Positions 27,197 through 36,477 are shown, numbered from the stretch's first letter. The stretch: DNA of 64,000 bases from Labrenzia sp. OB1 (GCF_001624695.1 NZ_JSEP01000001.1:244079-308078), one strand, 5' to 3'. Notes: generated by a model not told the origin, from the letters alone. Program-made: numbers and translations.

Positions 27197-28590
27197 GCCG
27201 CTCTCACCGGCGCGGCTTCGAACAGCAAGGCGGCACGGAACCGCTCCCGGTCCGTCCGCTCCAGAACGAGTTCCCCGTCGAAGGACACAGCGACGGAATG
27301 GGCAATCGCCAGTCCAAGCCCGGAACTCGCCTGCCGGGCAAGCCCGCCCCTGTTGAACCTGGAGCCGAGTTCGTCCAGCGTCTGCCGGTCCGGCCCCTCC
27401 CCCGCGTCTTCCACCCAGATCACGGCCTTGCCGTCGTTCAGTGACGCCCCGATCCTGACCGGAGCGCGGCCGTGTTTGAGTGCGTTACTCAAAAGGTTCT
27501 TCAATGCCTCCTTCAAGGACGGTGCGTCCGCCAGCATCTCTACAGGGTTCTCACCGATATCGAGAACCACATCCATCTCCGGGTTCAGCACCGCGTGATC
27601 GCCCTCCTCGAAGACATCGAGCGCGATATCGCGCAAGTCCACCCGTTCCCTGCGCGCGCTGTCGCCGCGATGAATGACCAGCGCCTGGCTCAGCATCTGG
27701 TCGAGCAGACGGCCAAGCCCGGCCGACCGGGTCTGGATCCGTTCGACGATCTTCTCCTTGCGGGAAAGATCGACTTCATCGGAAAAGAGATCCGCCTGCG
27801 CCCGCAGCGCCGCGACGGGAGTTCTGAGCTGGTGCGCCGTGTCGGAAATCAGATGACGCATCGAGTTCATCTGCCGGTCGAGCCGCGCCATGAAACCGTT
27901 CAGCGCGTTGATCATGACGGCGGTTTCCCGGGGAACGTCGGTATCCATTGGCGTGAGGTCATGGGGATCGCGCGCCGACAGGCTCCCGGCGATCCTCTCC
28001 AGTGGTGTGAGGACCGAGCGGACAACCACTACCGCAAGCAGAATCATTGCCAGACCGGACACGGCCAGCACGTAAAGCGCCTTGCGTGTGATGTCATAGG
28101 CCATGGAATTGCGGGCCAGCACCGTCTGCCCGACGATAACCCTGATCGTGCCGTTGAGCGTGCGTTCGGCCAAGCGGCGGGAGACGATGGCATAGCGCGC
28201 GGGTTCGCCGAAAAACGCCCCGTCGAAATAACCGTCCCGCAGATCGCGGCGGTTTTCCGGCAGCGCGATCTCTTCATAGCCGGTGAGCGTCGTTCCGTCA
28301 GGTCCGATTATGCGGTAGCCGATCCGGTCATCGGGAGCAAATGCCAGAAGTTCGAACGCCGAGACGGGAAGCTCGATCACCGGTTTTCCATCCTGAACGG
28401 TTATCGCCGAGGCGATATCGTGGGCGGCGCCGAGCAACAGACGGTCGAAGGCGCTGCGGGCCGCTTCCCGGCCATAGGCAAAGGCCGCGATGGAAACGAT
28501 GACGCCGCCGATGACCAGCAGCACGGCCACGCCGAGAGCGACGCGGGCTGTAAGCGACGTCATTTCCAGTCTGCGTATCAGGTCAGGCAT
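27193..28590 (-). CDS. tctE: Sensor histidine kinase, TctE type
   Basis: A kinase of about 465 residues. Membrane helices near the N-terminus (ARVALGVAVLLVIGGVIVSI) and at about 165-190 flank a periplasmic domain with the TctE N-terminal signature. The HAMP region is followed by the phosphoacceptor motif LISDTAHQLRTPVAALR and by ATP-binding motifs LLSNALKHG and SGLGLAIAHSV. The exact start is uncertain (28596, 28590 or 28563); 28590 overlaps the tctD stop by 8 nt. With TctD it probably controls the divergent tricarboxylate transporter. Confidence 0.9.
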   Translation of the reverse strand: MPDLIRRLEMTSLTARVALGVAVLLVIGGVIVSIAAFAYGREAARSAFDRLLLGAAHDIASAITVQDGKPVIELPVSAFELLAFAPDDRIGYRIIGPDGTTLTGYEEIALPENRRDLRDGYFDGAFFGEPARYAIVSRRLAERTLNGTIRVIVGQTVLARNSMAYDITRKALYVLAVSGLAMILLAVVVVRSVLTPLERIAGSLSARDPHDLTPMDTDVPRETAVMINALNGFMARLDRQMNSMRHLISDTAHQLRTPVAALRAQADLFSDEVDLSRKEKIVERIQTRSAGLGRLLDQMLSQALVIHRGDSARRERVDLRDIALDVFEEGDHAVLNPEMDVVLDIGENPVEMLADAPSLKEALKNLLSNALKHGRAPVRIGASLNDGKAVIWVEDAGEGPDRQTLDELGSRFNRGGLARQASSGLGLAIAHSVAVSFDGELVLERTDRERFRAALLFEAAPVRAA

Positions 28591-29254
28591 CGGCATCCAG
28601 CTTGTAACCAAGTCCTCTCTGGGTCTCGATCCTGACCGAGCAACCGGCGAGTTTCTTGCGCAATCTGGCAATATAGAGTTCCAGCGCGTTCATACCGACA
28701 TCCATGTCCTGAAAGCTGAAGACCCCCTCGAACAAACGTTCCTTGCTGACAGTCTTGCCCCGGTTGCGGATCAGGATTTCCAGGAGCGAGAACTCGCGGC
28801 GGGTCAGGTCGATCGGACTGTCGGCCTGCCGGACGACCCGCGCCGAGGCGTTGAAGGTCAGGTTGCCGAGTGTCAGCTCCTCCGCCTTGTCGCTTTGCTC
28901 CCTGCGGTAGAGCGCCCGGATGCGCGCTTCAAGTTCCCTGTGATCGAACGGCTTGACGAGATAGTCGTCGGCACCGGAATTCAGCGATGAAACCCGGTCG
29001 TCGACGGAAAACTCCGCCGTCAGCATCAGCACCGGCGTGCGATCGCCGGCGGCGCGCATCTCCTTCAGGAGAGCGGTCCCCAGCCCGTCCGGCAGATTGA
29101 TGTCCAGAACGATCACGTCATAACGCTGCACCTCAACACAGGCCCTTGCCTGTTCCAGCGTTTTGGCCAGGTCGCAGGCGATGCCCGACCTTTCAAGCCG
29201 AATCATGATCGCTTCCGCCATGTCGAATGTGTCTTCAACGAGCAAAAGACGCAC
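28583..29254 (-). CDS. tctD: Response regulator, TctD type (OmpR family)
   Basis: A 223-residue regulator. The receiver domain has the acidic pair in LLLVEDTFD, phosphoacceptor Asp in IVLDINLPDGLG and the conserved Lys in DDYLVKPFDH. The C-terminal winged helix covers about 125-220 (LTRREFSLLEILIRNRGK, VSKERLFEGVF). I place the start at GTG 29254 because GGAGGAC lies just upstream; the longer frame would add 36 poorly conserved residues. It is divergent from tctC, and direct repeats of OmpR type lie between. Confidence 0.92.
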   Translation of the reverse strand: MRLLLVEDTFDMAEAIMIRLERSGIACDLAKTLEQARACVEVQRYDVIVLDINLPDGLGTALLKEMRAAGDRTPVLMLTAEFSVDDRVSSLNSGADDYLVKPFDHRELEARIRALYRREQSDKAEELTLGNLTFNASARVVRQADSPIDLTRREFSLLEILIRNRGKTVSKERLFEGVFSFQDMDVGMNALELYIARLRKKLAGCSVRIETQRGLGYKLDADA

Positions 29255-29319
29255 GAATAAAGTCCTCCCTCGTTCTGTCATGCCCCGGCTTTCCGCCCCA
29301 TGCAAGCAATCCTGCCCCA

Positions 29320-29337
29320 TGACAGGTTGGTGACAGG
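29320..29337. promoter_or_regulatory. Direct repeats, probable TctD binding site
   Basis: TGACAGG occurs at 29320-29326 and again at 29331-29337, with an 11-bp period (about one helical turn), and CTGTCA is found inverted at 29275-29280. OmpR/PhoB-type regulators bind such head-to-tail half-sites. The pair lies about 105 bp before tctC and 66 bp before tctD. Confidence 0.5.
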
Positions 29338-29442
29338 GTTCGGCGCTAGGCTCGCCCGACATCCGTGGGGAGGACCCGCTTGTGCGGTCTCGCGGATATC
29401 AAGGGCAACCCAAAAGCCTGGCTCATGTGGAGGAAACACATC

Positions 29443-30432
29443 ATGGCATTCAAATCGACCCGCCTTCTGTTGGCGGCGGCCGTTCTCGGCGCATCGGCAT
29501 TCGGCGTATCCGCAGCCGAATTCAAACCGGAAAACCCGGAATGCATCGCACCGGCCAATCCGGGCGGCGGTTGGGATTTCACCTGCCGTCAGGTCGGCAA
29601 GTCCCTGCAGGACCAGAAACTGCTCGACAGCACGGTACAGGTTGTGAACCTCGCCGGCGGCGGCGGCGGTGTGGCCTTCGCCGAAGTCGTCAACAAGCGC
29701 GATGACGACAACGACCTCATCGTGGCGGCCTCAGCGGCAACCGCAACCCGTCTGGCACAGGGAGCCTACCCGGGCAACACCATGGACCAGGTCCGCTGGC
29801 TTGCTGCCGTTGGCGCGGACTACGGCGTGATCGCCGTTGCCGCCGACAGCCCGGTCAACACGCTGCCCGAGCTGCTCGACCAGATCAAGAATGACCCGAG
29901 CTCGGTTTCTGTTGCAGGCGGCTCCGCCGTCGGCGGCTGGGACCACCTGAAAGTGCTGATCGCGGCCAACGCCTACGGCATCGATGACGTGCGCTCGGTC
30001 AAATACATCGCCTTCGACGGTGGCGGCGAAGCGGTTACCCAGCTACTCGCCGGTTCGGTTCAGGCCTTCACCGGCGACATCTCCGAAGCCAAGGGTTTTG
30101 TCGACAGCGGCGACATCAAGGTGATCGCGGTTCTCGCTCCCGAGCGTCTTCCCGGTGAATTCGAGGTCTTCCCGACCGCGAAGGAACAGGGCATCGATGC
30201 CATCGGTGCAAACTGGCGCGGTTTCTATGCGCCGGGGAAAATGTCCGACGATGCCTATAATGCCTGGGTCGGCATGATCGGCGATCTTTACGCCAGCGAG
30301 GAATGGAAAGGCGTGATGGCCGCCAACGGTCTGGCGCCGCTCGATCTGCAGGGCGAGGAATTTCAGAAGTTCGTCGCGAACTCTGTCGCCCAGATCCAGA
30401 AAATTTCCAAAGAGATCGGCATCATTAAATAA
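29443..30432 (+). CDS. tctC: Tripartite tricarboxylate transporter substrate-binding protein
   Basis: A 329-residue periplasmic binding protein of the Bug/TctC family. The signal peptide ends near VSAAE. The mature N-terminus PECIAPANPGGGWDFTCRQV has the family loop with conserved Pro-Gly-Gly-Gly-x-Asp that contacts the carboxylate. The start at 29443 follows GGAGGA at good spacing. It captures citrate-like anions for TctAB. A hairpin region and a MITE-like element separate it from tctB. Confidence 0.92.
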   Translation: MAFKSTRLLLAAAVLGASAFGVSAAEFKPENPECIAPANPGGGWDFTCRQVGKSLQDQKLLDSTVQVVNLAGGGGGVAFAEVVNKRDDDNDLIVAASAATATRLAQGAYPGNTMDQVRWLAAVGADYGVIAVAADSPVNTLPELLDQIKNDPSSVSVAGGSAVGGWDHLKVLIAANAYGIDDVRSVKYIAFDGGGEAVTQLLAGSVQAFTGDISEAKGFVDSGDIKVIAVLAPERLPGEFEVFPTAKEQGIDAIGANWRGFYAPGKMSDDAYNAWVGMIGDLYASEEWKGVMAANGLAPLDLQGEEFQKFVANSVAQIQKISKEIGIIK

Positions 30433-30946
30433 CAGCCGCCCCCATCGGTCTCCCGGGCGGGGGTGCATGTCATGTGCCCCCGCTCTATTCCCGGCAAGAG
30501 CCATCCGCGAATTTTAATGTGCCATCCCTGCTTTCAGACGGGCCCGTGGCCCGGCTTTTCATGAAGATGGCAGTGTTGCTTGCCGGGTTTTTCAGGGGAA
30601 CCGCCGAAGTGCCTAGGGCGTAAACTCAGAAATGAAGACGAAATGGCATGGGAAATGGCAAAACACCGTTAGGAAGCGTGCGCGGAGCGTGCTTCGTGCC
30701 CGGTCGAGCACGCTGACGACACGGGGTGAAGCCATTTTCATGTCCTTCGGATTTGACCGAATTGGTCCTCCTCTGCGTCGCGAAAGGCTTGAAAATGAAC
30801 CACATTTCCTGCGCACTCGCTCCTTGATGAAGACCAATTCGCCTCAAACCATTTCATCTTCATTTATGAGTTTACGCCCTGGTAATCTGACATCCCGTTT
30901 CAGGCGTCTGCCGCACCCCGGCTGGGACCGCCGTTAGGAAAGAAAA
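30433..30946. other. Structured 514-bp spacer between tctC and tctB
   Basis: It contains, in order: a 7-bp GC stem after tctC (GCGGGGG at 30457, CCCCCGC at 30477) without a clear T-run; a long-range inverted repeat CCCGGCAAG (30490) / CTTGCCGGG (30579) followed by five T; and the 264-bp MITE-like element at 30616-30879. No gene is supported in it. Such a spacer inside a tctCBA operon is unusually long and probably reduces tctBA expression relative to tctC. Confidence 0.6.
30616..30879. mobile_element. MITE-like element with 31-bp terminal inverted repeats
   Basis: A 264-bp non-coding unit bounded by GGGCGTAAACTCA and TGAGTTTACGCCC. The inverted ends match over about 31 bp with two differences (30616-30646 against 30849-30879). 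The interior encodes no transposase. No target-site duplication is obvious: the flanks are CTA on the left and TGG on the right. A 44-bp copy of its left end, in inverted orientation, is found at 33290-33333. The parent insertion sequence is not in this window. Confidence 0.75.
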
Positions 30947-31378
30947 ATGAGCGACCGCATTTTTGGCGCGGTCGGGCTGATCCTCGCGCTGGGATATGCC
31001 TGGGCCGCACTTATCATCGAAGAAAGCTTTCTCTCCGACGCCGTCGGCCCGAAAGCCTTTCCCCTGATCATCGCGGCGGTTCTGGGCCTGTCGTCCCTGG
31101 TGATCTTCTTCAAGCCCGACACAGCGCCGCACTGGCCCGCGCTGCCGCGCCTGATGGAAGTCGGCGCCGCTATCCTGGTCATGATCCTCTACGCGATCCT
31201 GCTGCCGGAACTCGGCTTCGTCATCGCCACCGCACTCGCCGCCACCTACCTGACCTGGCGCCTCGGCACCAGACCGGTCTCCTCGGTCGTCTCCGGATGC
31301 CTGACATCGCTCGGCATCTATGCGGTCTTCCATCTTGTCCTCGGCCTCTCGCTGGCCCGTGGCCCCCTCGGCTTTTAA
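30947..31378 (+). CDS. tctB: Tripartite tricarboxylate transporter small permease TctB
   Basis: A 143-residue inner-membrane protein with four predicted helices, typical of TctB. The first helix starts directly at the N-terminus (IFGAVGLILALGYAWAALII), and the PKAFPLIIAAVLGL segment is a common family feature. A GGAAAG element precedes the ATG. It is followed after 12 bp by tctA. Confidence 0.9.
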   Translation: MSDRIFGAVGLILALGYAWAALIIEESFLSDAVGPKAFPLIIAAVLGLSSLVIFFKPDTAPHWPALPRLMEVGAAILVMILYAILLPELGFVIATALAATYLTWRLGTRPVSSVVSGCLTSLGIYAVFHLVLGLSLARGPLGF

Positions 31379-31390
31379 CGGAGCGCTTCC

Positions 31391-32932
31391 ATGGAAACCC
31401 TGTCTTCGCTGGCCGACGGCTTCGTGATCGCCCTCACCTGGCAGAACCTTTTGCTGGCCCTTCTCGGCTGTTTTCTAGGCACAATGATGGGGGCCCTGCC
31501 CGGTCTCGGCCCCTCCAACGGCGTTGCCATCCTGATCCCGCTGGCTTTCACCCTCGGGCTCGGCGCGACGCCGTCGCTGATCCTTCTGACGTCGGTCTAT
31601 TACGGCGCCATGTATGGCGGCCGCATCTCTTCGATCCTCTTGAACATTCCCGGTGACGAACCGGCGATGATGACCTGCCTCGACGGCTATCCGATGGCAA
31701 AAAACGGCCGCGCGGGTGAAGCCCTGTCACTGTCCGGCATTTCGTCCTTCGTCGGTGCATTTCTGGCGACATGGGGGCTGATCCTGCTGGCTCCGCAGCT
31801 TGTCAAGATCGCCCTGCTGTTCGGCCCGGCGGAGTATTTCGCGCTCTTCACCCTGGCCTTCGCGACCCTTGGCGGCGTTGCCTCCACCAATCAGGCCAAG
31901 ACGGCCTTTGCAGCCGCGCTCGGCATCGGTCTTGCCACCGTCGGCGTCGATACACAGACCGGTGTGCCGCGCTTCACCTTCGGCGAGGTGCATCTTTATG
32001 ACGGTATCGACTTCCTGGTGGCGATTGTCGGCCTTTTCGCCCTGTCCGAAGTCTTTCTGTTTCTGGAACACCGTCACGGCAAAGCCGACGCAAGCAGCAG
32101 CAAGGTGACCATCGGCCGCCTGATGCCGAGCTGGTCTCTTCTCAAATCCTGTACCCCGACCATGCTGCGCTCGAGTTTCCTGGGCTTTCTCGCCGGTGTC
32201 CTGCCGGGAGCAGGCGCCTCGCTCGGCTCTTTCATTGCCTATACATTCGAAAAGAAGCTGGTGGACAAGGAAGGCACTTTCGGCACCGGTGATCCGCGCG
32301 GCGTCGCGGCACCCGAGGCCGGCAACAACGCGGCCGCAGGCGGTGCCCTGGTGCCGATGCTTGCCCTCGGCGTTCCCGGCTCCGGCACCACGGCCGTCCT
32401 GCTGGCCGTTCTCCTGGCCCTCAACATCACCCCCGGCCCGCTGCTCTTCACCCAGCAGCCTGACGTCGTCTGGGGCCTGATCGCGGCGCTCTTCATCGCC
32501 AACGTCATGCTGCTCCTGATGAACATCCCGATGATCGGTCTGTTCACCCGGGTCCTGCTGATCCCGCCGCGCATCCTGATGCCCATCGTGGCGATGGTCA
32601 GTTTTGTCGGGATCTACGGCATATCGGGATCGTCCTTCGACCTGCTGGTGATGATCGGTTTCGGCGTCATGGGCTGGGTCCTGCGCAAGCTCGACGTGCC
32701 TCTGGTGCCGATCATTCTGGGAACCCTGCTCGGCAACGCCATGGAAAACAATCTCCGCCGCGCGATCACCATCGACAATGGCGACTGGTTCGCACTGATC
32801 GACAGCCCGCTCTCGATCGGCCTGTGGACCCTCGCCGTCATCGGCTTCCTGCTGCCGATCATTTTCGGCAAGGTTGTGAAAGCCCGCATGCGTCACATGG
32901 CCAGGGACGAGGAAGGTTCGACGATCGATTGA
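31391..32932 (+). CDS. tctA: Tripartite tricarboxylate transporter large permease TctA
   Basis: A 513-residue permease with about 11-12 membrane helices. Family motifs are clear: GCFLGTMMGALPGLGPSNGV near residue 30-50, YYGAMYGGRISSILLNIPGD and, in the second half, GVLPGAGASLGSFIAYTFEK with VAAPEAGNNAAAGGALVPML. It is the transport channel for citrate or related anions. The stop is immediately followed by a decayed copy of part of another gene, so the operon ends here. Confidence 0.95.
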   Translation: METLSSLADGFVIALTWQNLLLALLGCFLGTMMGALPGLGPSNGVAILIPLAFTLGLGATPSLILLTSVYYGAMYGGRISSILLNIPGDEPAMMTCLDGYPMAKNGRAGEALSLSGISSFVGAFLATWGLILLAPQLVKIALLFGPAEYFALFTLAFATLGGVASTNQAKTAFAAALGIGLATVGVDTQTGVPRFTFGEVHLYDGIDFLVAIVGLFALSEVFLFLEHRHGKADASSSKVTIGRLMPSWSLLKSCTPTMLRSSFLGFLAGVLPGAGASLGSFIAYTFEKKLVDKEGTFGTGDPRGVAAPEAGNNAAAGGALVPMLALGVPGSGTTAVLLAVLLALNITPGPLLFTQQPDVVWGLIAALFIANVMLLLMNIPMIGLFTRVLLIPPRILMPIVAMVSFVGIYGISGSSFDLLVMIGFGVMGWVLRKLDVPLVPIILGTLLGNAMENNLRRAITIDNGDWFALIDSPLSIGLWTLAVIGFLLPIIFGKVVKARMRHMARDEEGSTID

Positions 32933-33113
32933 CGGCTTGCCGTTCTTGTCGAATTTCGGGGGGATTACCTGGATCGCACCGGTCGGCCACGTTCCCTGCG
33001 GCATCGTTCTGGTCTCGGCTCGCAAACTGACCTGGCGTCTGCAGAGCGCCGGTGATCTGGAGCAACCGCAAACACCAATCGAGACGCCCGTCCGCACACC
33101 AAGCGGGCGGGTG
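32933..33113 (+). pseudogene. Decayed duplicate of the 3' end and terminator of the membrane-protein gene at 35934-36446
   Basis: From just after the tctA stop, the DNA aligns with 36328-36506. Reading LPFLSNFGGITWIAPVGHV resembles LPFFLNFSGITWVALVGHV of the intact gene, and GIVLVSARKL resembles GIVLVAVLKL. The homology continues past the stop of the intact gene into its terminator hairpin (CGCCCGTCCGC / GCGGGCGGGTG, then TTTTGT). Only the last third of the gene is present and no start exists, so it is a remnant. Similarity is roughly two thirds by eye, showing an old duplication or a broken rearrangement. Confidence 0.75.
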
Positions 33114-33289
33114 TTTTGTGCCGAGGCGGGACTTCACTATATGGCCGGGCTGTGCGGGCTGCCTCCCGAAAGCACGTCGACCGCGCTGTAACGGAACCTG
33201 AGCGAAGATGGCGCTTAGGCAGGTGACCGGACCATCGCGGCACCGGAAACCAAATCCGACCTGCGCCGTTGTCAGGTGCTTCCAGCCGC

Positions 33290-33333
33290 GCCATTTCCCA
33301 TGCCATTTCGTCTTCATTTATGAGTTTACGCCC
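33290..33333. repeat. Solo 44-bp end of the MITE-like element
   Basis: The 44 bp here match the reverse complement of 30616-30659 with a single difference. The match is longer and better than between the two ends of the 30616 element itself. No partner end is visible to its left, so this is a truncated second copy. It faces the first copy, leaving tctB-tctA between two inverted 44-bp ends. Confidence 0.75.
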
Positions 33334-33376
33334 GAAGAGCATTGACTGTGAGGGCCGACCGAGCCCGGTGAAACGG

Positions 33377-33414
33377 AAAAAAGCCCCCCAGTTGTGAAAC
33401 AAAAGGGAGGCTTT
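33377..33414 (-). terminator. Terminator of the chemoreceptor gene
   Basis: Read on the minus strand, AAAGCCTCCC (33414-33405) pairs with GGGGGGCTTT (33389-33380) with one wobble, followed by a T-run. It starts 18 bp after the chemoreceptor stop. Confidence 0.8.
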
Positions 33415-33432
33415 GAGTCTGGGAACGTTGGA

Positions 33433-35427
33433 CTAAGCTGCCTTTACCTCTCCCAGGAACGTTTCGATGACCTTGCGCATAGCCGCCGCCTGACTTGCCA
33501 GAAGCTCCGAGGCCTGCACGACGGTGCCGGCGGCAGTGTCCGTTTCCGCAGCGCCTTGCGACACCGTGATGATACTCTTACTGACTTCACCGGTCCCGCG
33601 GGAAGCCTGGTCGACATTCGACGAAATTGACGTCGTGGCCGAAGCCTGTTCTTCCACGCTGGCAGAGATCGAGGACGCAACCGTGTTCATTTCCGCGATG
33701 ATCTCGGAAATGGCCTGTATGCCGTCGACGGCTTCGCGGGTCTCGTCCTGGATCGACGAAATTTTGGCCGAAATCTCCTCAGTCGCTTTCCCTGTCTGGC
33801 TAGCCAGTTCCTTGACTTCCGATGCAACGACAGCAAAGCCTTTTCCTGCCTCCCCGGCGCGTGCCGCTTCAATGGTTGCGTTCAGCGCCAGAAGGTTGGT
33901 CTGCTCTGCAATGCTTGATATGAGCGCAATCACCTCACCGATATCCTCCGCGACAGATGCAAGCCCGGCGATCTGTTTGTTCGTCTTGTTTGCTTCGGCT
34001 TCCGCTTTACTGGCAATTGTCGTCGAATGATTGACCTGATTGCTCACTTCCACCAGGGATGCAGTCAGTTCCTCGGTTGCTGCTGCAACCGTCTGCACAT
34101 TGGCACTCGCCTCTTCAGCAGCACTTGAGACAGTGGTTGCCTGATGACTGGTGTCCTGGGCGGTTGCCGTCATCTTCGTTGCCGTTGACTGCAGGTTCCC
34201 CGAGGCATCCGAGATGGACCTGAGCATTTCGCCGGCCTCACTGTCGAAAACTGTCAGTGCCTCCGAAATCCGCGCGCTGCGTTTTTCGCGCTCTTCCTGG
34301 GCCAGTTTTTGTTCTTCCTCGAGACGTTTCTGTTCCTTGACAGTATCCAGGAAACCGGCAATCGACTTTGCGACCGCCCCGATTTCATCGGAACGCCTCG
34401 CCTCGGCGAAAGCAACTTCCGTGTTGCCGCTTGCAAGTTCGTTGGCGTCGTTCACCAGACGTCCGAGAGGCCCGGTAATTCCTGTTGAGATTACGAAAGC
34501 GAGGACCAGCGAGATAATGAATGCAATTCCCGATACAATCCCGACCTGCAACTCGGTCGAAGACATTTGTTCCTGGGTAAGTTCAGCGAGGAAAACCGCG
34601 TCCTTGCCTGCACTTTCCTTCATCAGGGTGGCGTTTTCACTCACGAGACCTCCATTCACAAACATGACGCCGTCGCGGGTCTCGTTGCGTTCCAGGATGA
34701 TATCCCGTACCCGTTCCGCTGCTTTTTCATAGGTATCCACCATGGGAATGGTTTCAGCCAGCAACTTCTTGCGCATCGGATTTTCGATGCTGTCGTCAAG
34801 CAGTTTCAGCCGCTCACGCGCTTGCACGAATTCTTCTTCAAGCCGATCAATATCAATCGGGTCATTGGACGCGAGAAATTTCAGCATATACAGCCGGGCC
34901 AGAAGGAAGTTCTCTTGAACCTGTCCAGCAAGATTGGCTGTCTCGTAGTCACCATCCGCGGTCGCTGTCTGGTTAATTTCTGTGAGTTTCTTGCGCGCCT
35001 GCGGGCCAATCTTGTCAAGAGTATTCTGTACAAGTTCGTCACGCTCTTTATAGAGTTTCGAGACATCCAGCAAAGATTTTTCGAACAAATCGATACCGGT
35101 GGCAATCTTGTCTCGGAACACAACCCGCTCCGGTTTGTTTATCTCGACTTTTGCCAGCTCCACACCTTCATAGACCTGCCTGATAAACTCTTCCGCCCTG
35201 GCAAAGTCTTCCGGTTTTCTTGATCGAAGATAATTGTTCGTACTAACAAGAACCTTAGCCATATCGGCATTCAGTTCGGAGGAGAGCAGAGCGTCACCGC
35301 TCATATCCTCAAGTTGGGAAATTTCGGTTCCAACCCGATTAAAGTTGAGCAAAGACCACCCACCAACGAATGCCACCAAGAAAGCGACAAGTGTAAACCC
35401 AAGCCCAATTCGCATCCGGACGCTCAT
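33433..35427 (-). CDS. Methyl-accepting chemotaxis protein with large helical sensor domain
   Basis: A 664-residue chemoreceptor. TM1 is at about 8-28, a periplasmic domain spans 30-294, TM2 is at about 295-315 and a HAMP region follows to about 370. The signalling coiled coil has the hairpin tip [20 protein letters not shown] (507-526) and [15 protein letters not shown]. The periplasmic part is nearly all helical and of a length that suits the helical bimodular (HBM) type, which senses organic acids in some relatives. The ligand is unknown; the adjacent tricarboxylate transporter makes carboxylates a reasonable guess. No C-terminal methyltransferase-tethering pentapeptide is seen. Start 35427 has GGAGGG upstream. 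Confidence 0.9.
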   Translation of the reverse strand: MSVRMRIGLGFTLVAFLVAFVGGWSLLNFNRVGTEISQLEDMSGDALLSSELNADMAKVLVSTNNYLRSRKPEDFARAEEFIRQVYEGVELAKVEINKPERVVFRDKIATGIDLFEKSLLDVSKLYKERDELVQNTLDKIGPQARKKLTEINQTATADGDYETANLAGQVQENFLLARLYMLKFLASNDPIDIDRLEEEFVQARERLKLLDDSIENPMRKKLLAETIPMVDTYEKAAERVRDIILERNETRDGVMFVNGGLVSENATLMKESAGKDAVFLAELTQEQMSSTELQVGIVSGIAFIISLVLAFVISTGITGPLGRLVNDANELASGNTEVAFAEARRSDEIGAVAKSIAGFLDTVKEQKRLEEEQKLAQEEREKRSARISEALTVFDSEAGEMLRSISDASGNLQSTATKMTATAQDTSHQATTVSSAAEEASANVQTVAAATEELTASLVEVSNQVNHSTTIASKAEAEANKTNKQIAGLASVAEDIGEVIALISSIAEQTNLLALNATIEAARAGEAGKGFAVVASEVKELASQTGKATEEISAKISSIQDETREAVDGIQAISEIIAEMNTVASSISASVEEQASATTSISSNVDQASRGTGEVSKSIITVSQGAAETDTAAGTVVQASELLASQAAAMRKVIETFLGEVKAA

Positions 35428-35933
35428 ACGAACCCTCCAAGTATTTCTGAAAAATCTCAATTCAATATAGTTAACAACAATAAACAAAACCTGAACTATT
35501 AGAGATAAATAAGAGTATTCTGGAAATCATTTTAATAATTAGCCATAAATCGAGTATATTCGAAATTTAACTGATAGAAATAGTTATATTCAACCATATA
35601 ATATTGTAATTTATCAGTAGAATCTTGCATTTTGATCATATCCTGCATTTCAACAATGCGGTGTTCCTCCACTGAAATGATCGACCAACCGGGGAGGTTT
35701 TATTCCTCAGTGAGATGAACCGGTGCCATGAGTGCGCATGTCCATTTCCGCGTGCGGGAAATGGAATTTCCTCTGAATCCAGTCTTCGGCGAGGCTGCGC
35801 ACGAAGCCGGGCGGGTAAACTTCTCCTCACAAATTCGTCAGGAAAACAGGGACCCAATTTATTTCAAAGTGATCGTCGCAGGCCCCACGTTTCGTCAACA
35901 GGAATATTCACTCCCTCAATAGGAGACGCCGTC
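35428..35933. other. AT-rich divergent promoter region
   Basis: About 500 bp between the chemoreceptor (minus) and a small membrane protein (plus). The part from about 35450 to 35640 is very AT-rich and likely carries the chemoreceptor promoter. The rest has normal composition. A 64-codon plus-strand frame (35728-35922) ends just before the ribosome site of the next gene, but there is too little support to call it. Confidence 0.5.
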
Positions 35934-36446
35934 ATGACTACGATCCCTTCTGAAACCCGTCTGGCGCACAGCGTTCCGGCTGTCAATTTCAGGACGCTTG
36001 GCCTGATGTTCATTTCCGGGTTCTTTGCCACCATTGCCTTTGACCTGTGGGGACAGGTCCTCAGCCCTGCACTCGGCTTCGCCACGCTGTCCCCGCATGG
36101 TCTGGCCCGCAGCCTGCTCGGCAGCCTGGGCCTGCCCGCCAGTGATTTCGCCGGCTATTTCGTCCACTTCTATGTCGTCGGCCTGATCGGCTATCCCATC
36201 GGCTGGTTGTTCGTGTTCGCACCGCTCTGGCAGCGGGTGGTCGGCAACACACACTGGCTGCTGCCTTCCGCGATCTACGGCTTCGGTCTTTGGGCCTTCG
36301 CCATCGGTGGCATCACGACGGTTGCCGGCCTGCCGTTCTTCCTGAACTTCAGCGGCATTACCTGGGTCGCCCTTGTCGGCCACGTGCTCTATGGCATCGT
36401 TCTGGTCGCGGTTCTCAAATTGATCGAGCATCGGCAGAACGCCTGA
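35934..36446 (+). CDS. Four-helix membrane protein of unknown function (YagU/DUF2938-like)
   Basis: A 170-residue membrane protein with about four helices. The pattern of the first helix (TLGLMFISGFFATIAFDLWG) and the paired glycine-rich segments suggests a DUF2938/YagU-like family, a tentative match from memory. AGGAG lies about 8 nt before the ATG. A stable inverted repeat follows the stop (36478-36506). A decayed duplicate of its 3' third plus that terminator lies 3.4 kb upstream. The function is unknown; nothing in the neighbours defines it. Confidence 0.78.
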   Translation: MTTIPSETRLAHSVPAVNFRTLGLMFISGFFATIAFDLWGQVLSPALGFATLSPHGLARSLLGSLGLPASDFAGYFVHFYVVGLIGYPIGWLFVFAPLWQRVVGNTHWLLPSAIYGFGLWAFAIGGITTVAGLPFFLNFSGITWVALVGHVLYGIVLVAVLKLIEHRQNA

Positions 36447-36477
36447 TCACCTTGAACACCCTGCCCCTCAATCGAGG

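Larger units (their letters stand above)
32933..33432. other. 500-bp gene-free region after tctA
   Basis: It holds the decayed gene fragment with its terminator (32933-33113), a stretch without recognised features (33114-33289), a solo MITE end (33290-33333) and the terminator of the chemoreceptor gene (33377-33414). The mixture of remnants marks a rearrangement-prone junction. Confidence 0.6.

Noticed and set aside
30616..33333. A mobile transposon carrying tctBA
   Set aside because: The inverted ends are real, but tctC, tctB and tctA form a standard operon and no transposase or target duplication is visible. Two independent insertions explain the pattern more simply, so only the repeat pattern is reported.
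35728..35922. A 64-codon plus-strand frame before the small membrane protein
   Set aside because: It ends close to the next ribosome site, but has no own ribosome site and no recognisable protein features; it could be a leader peptide, but support is too weak.
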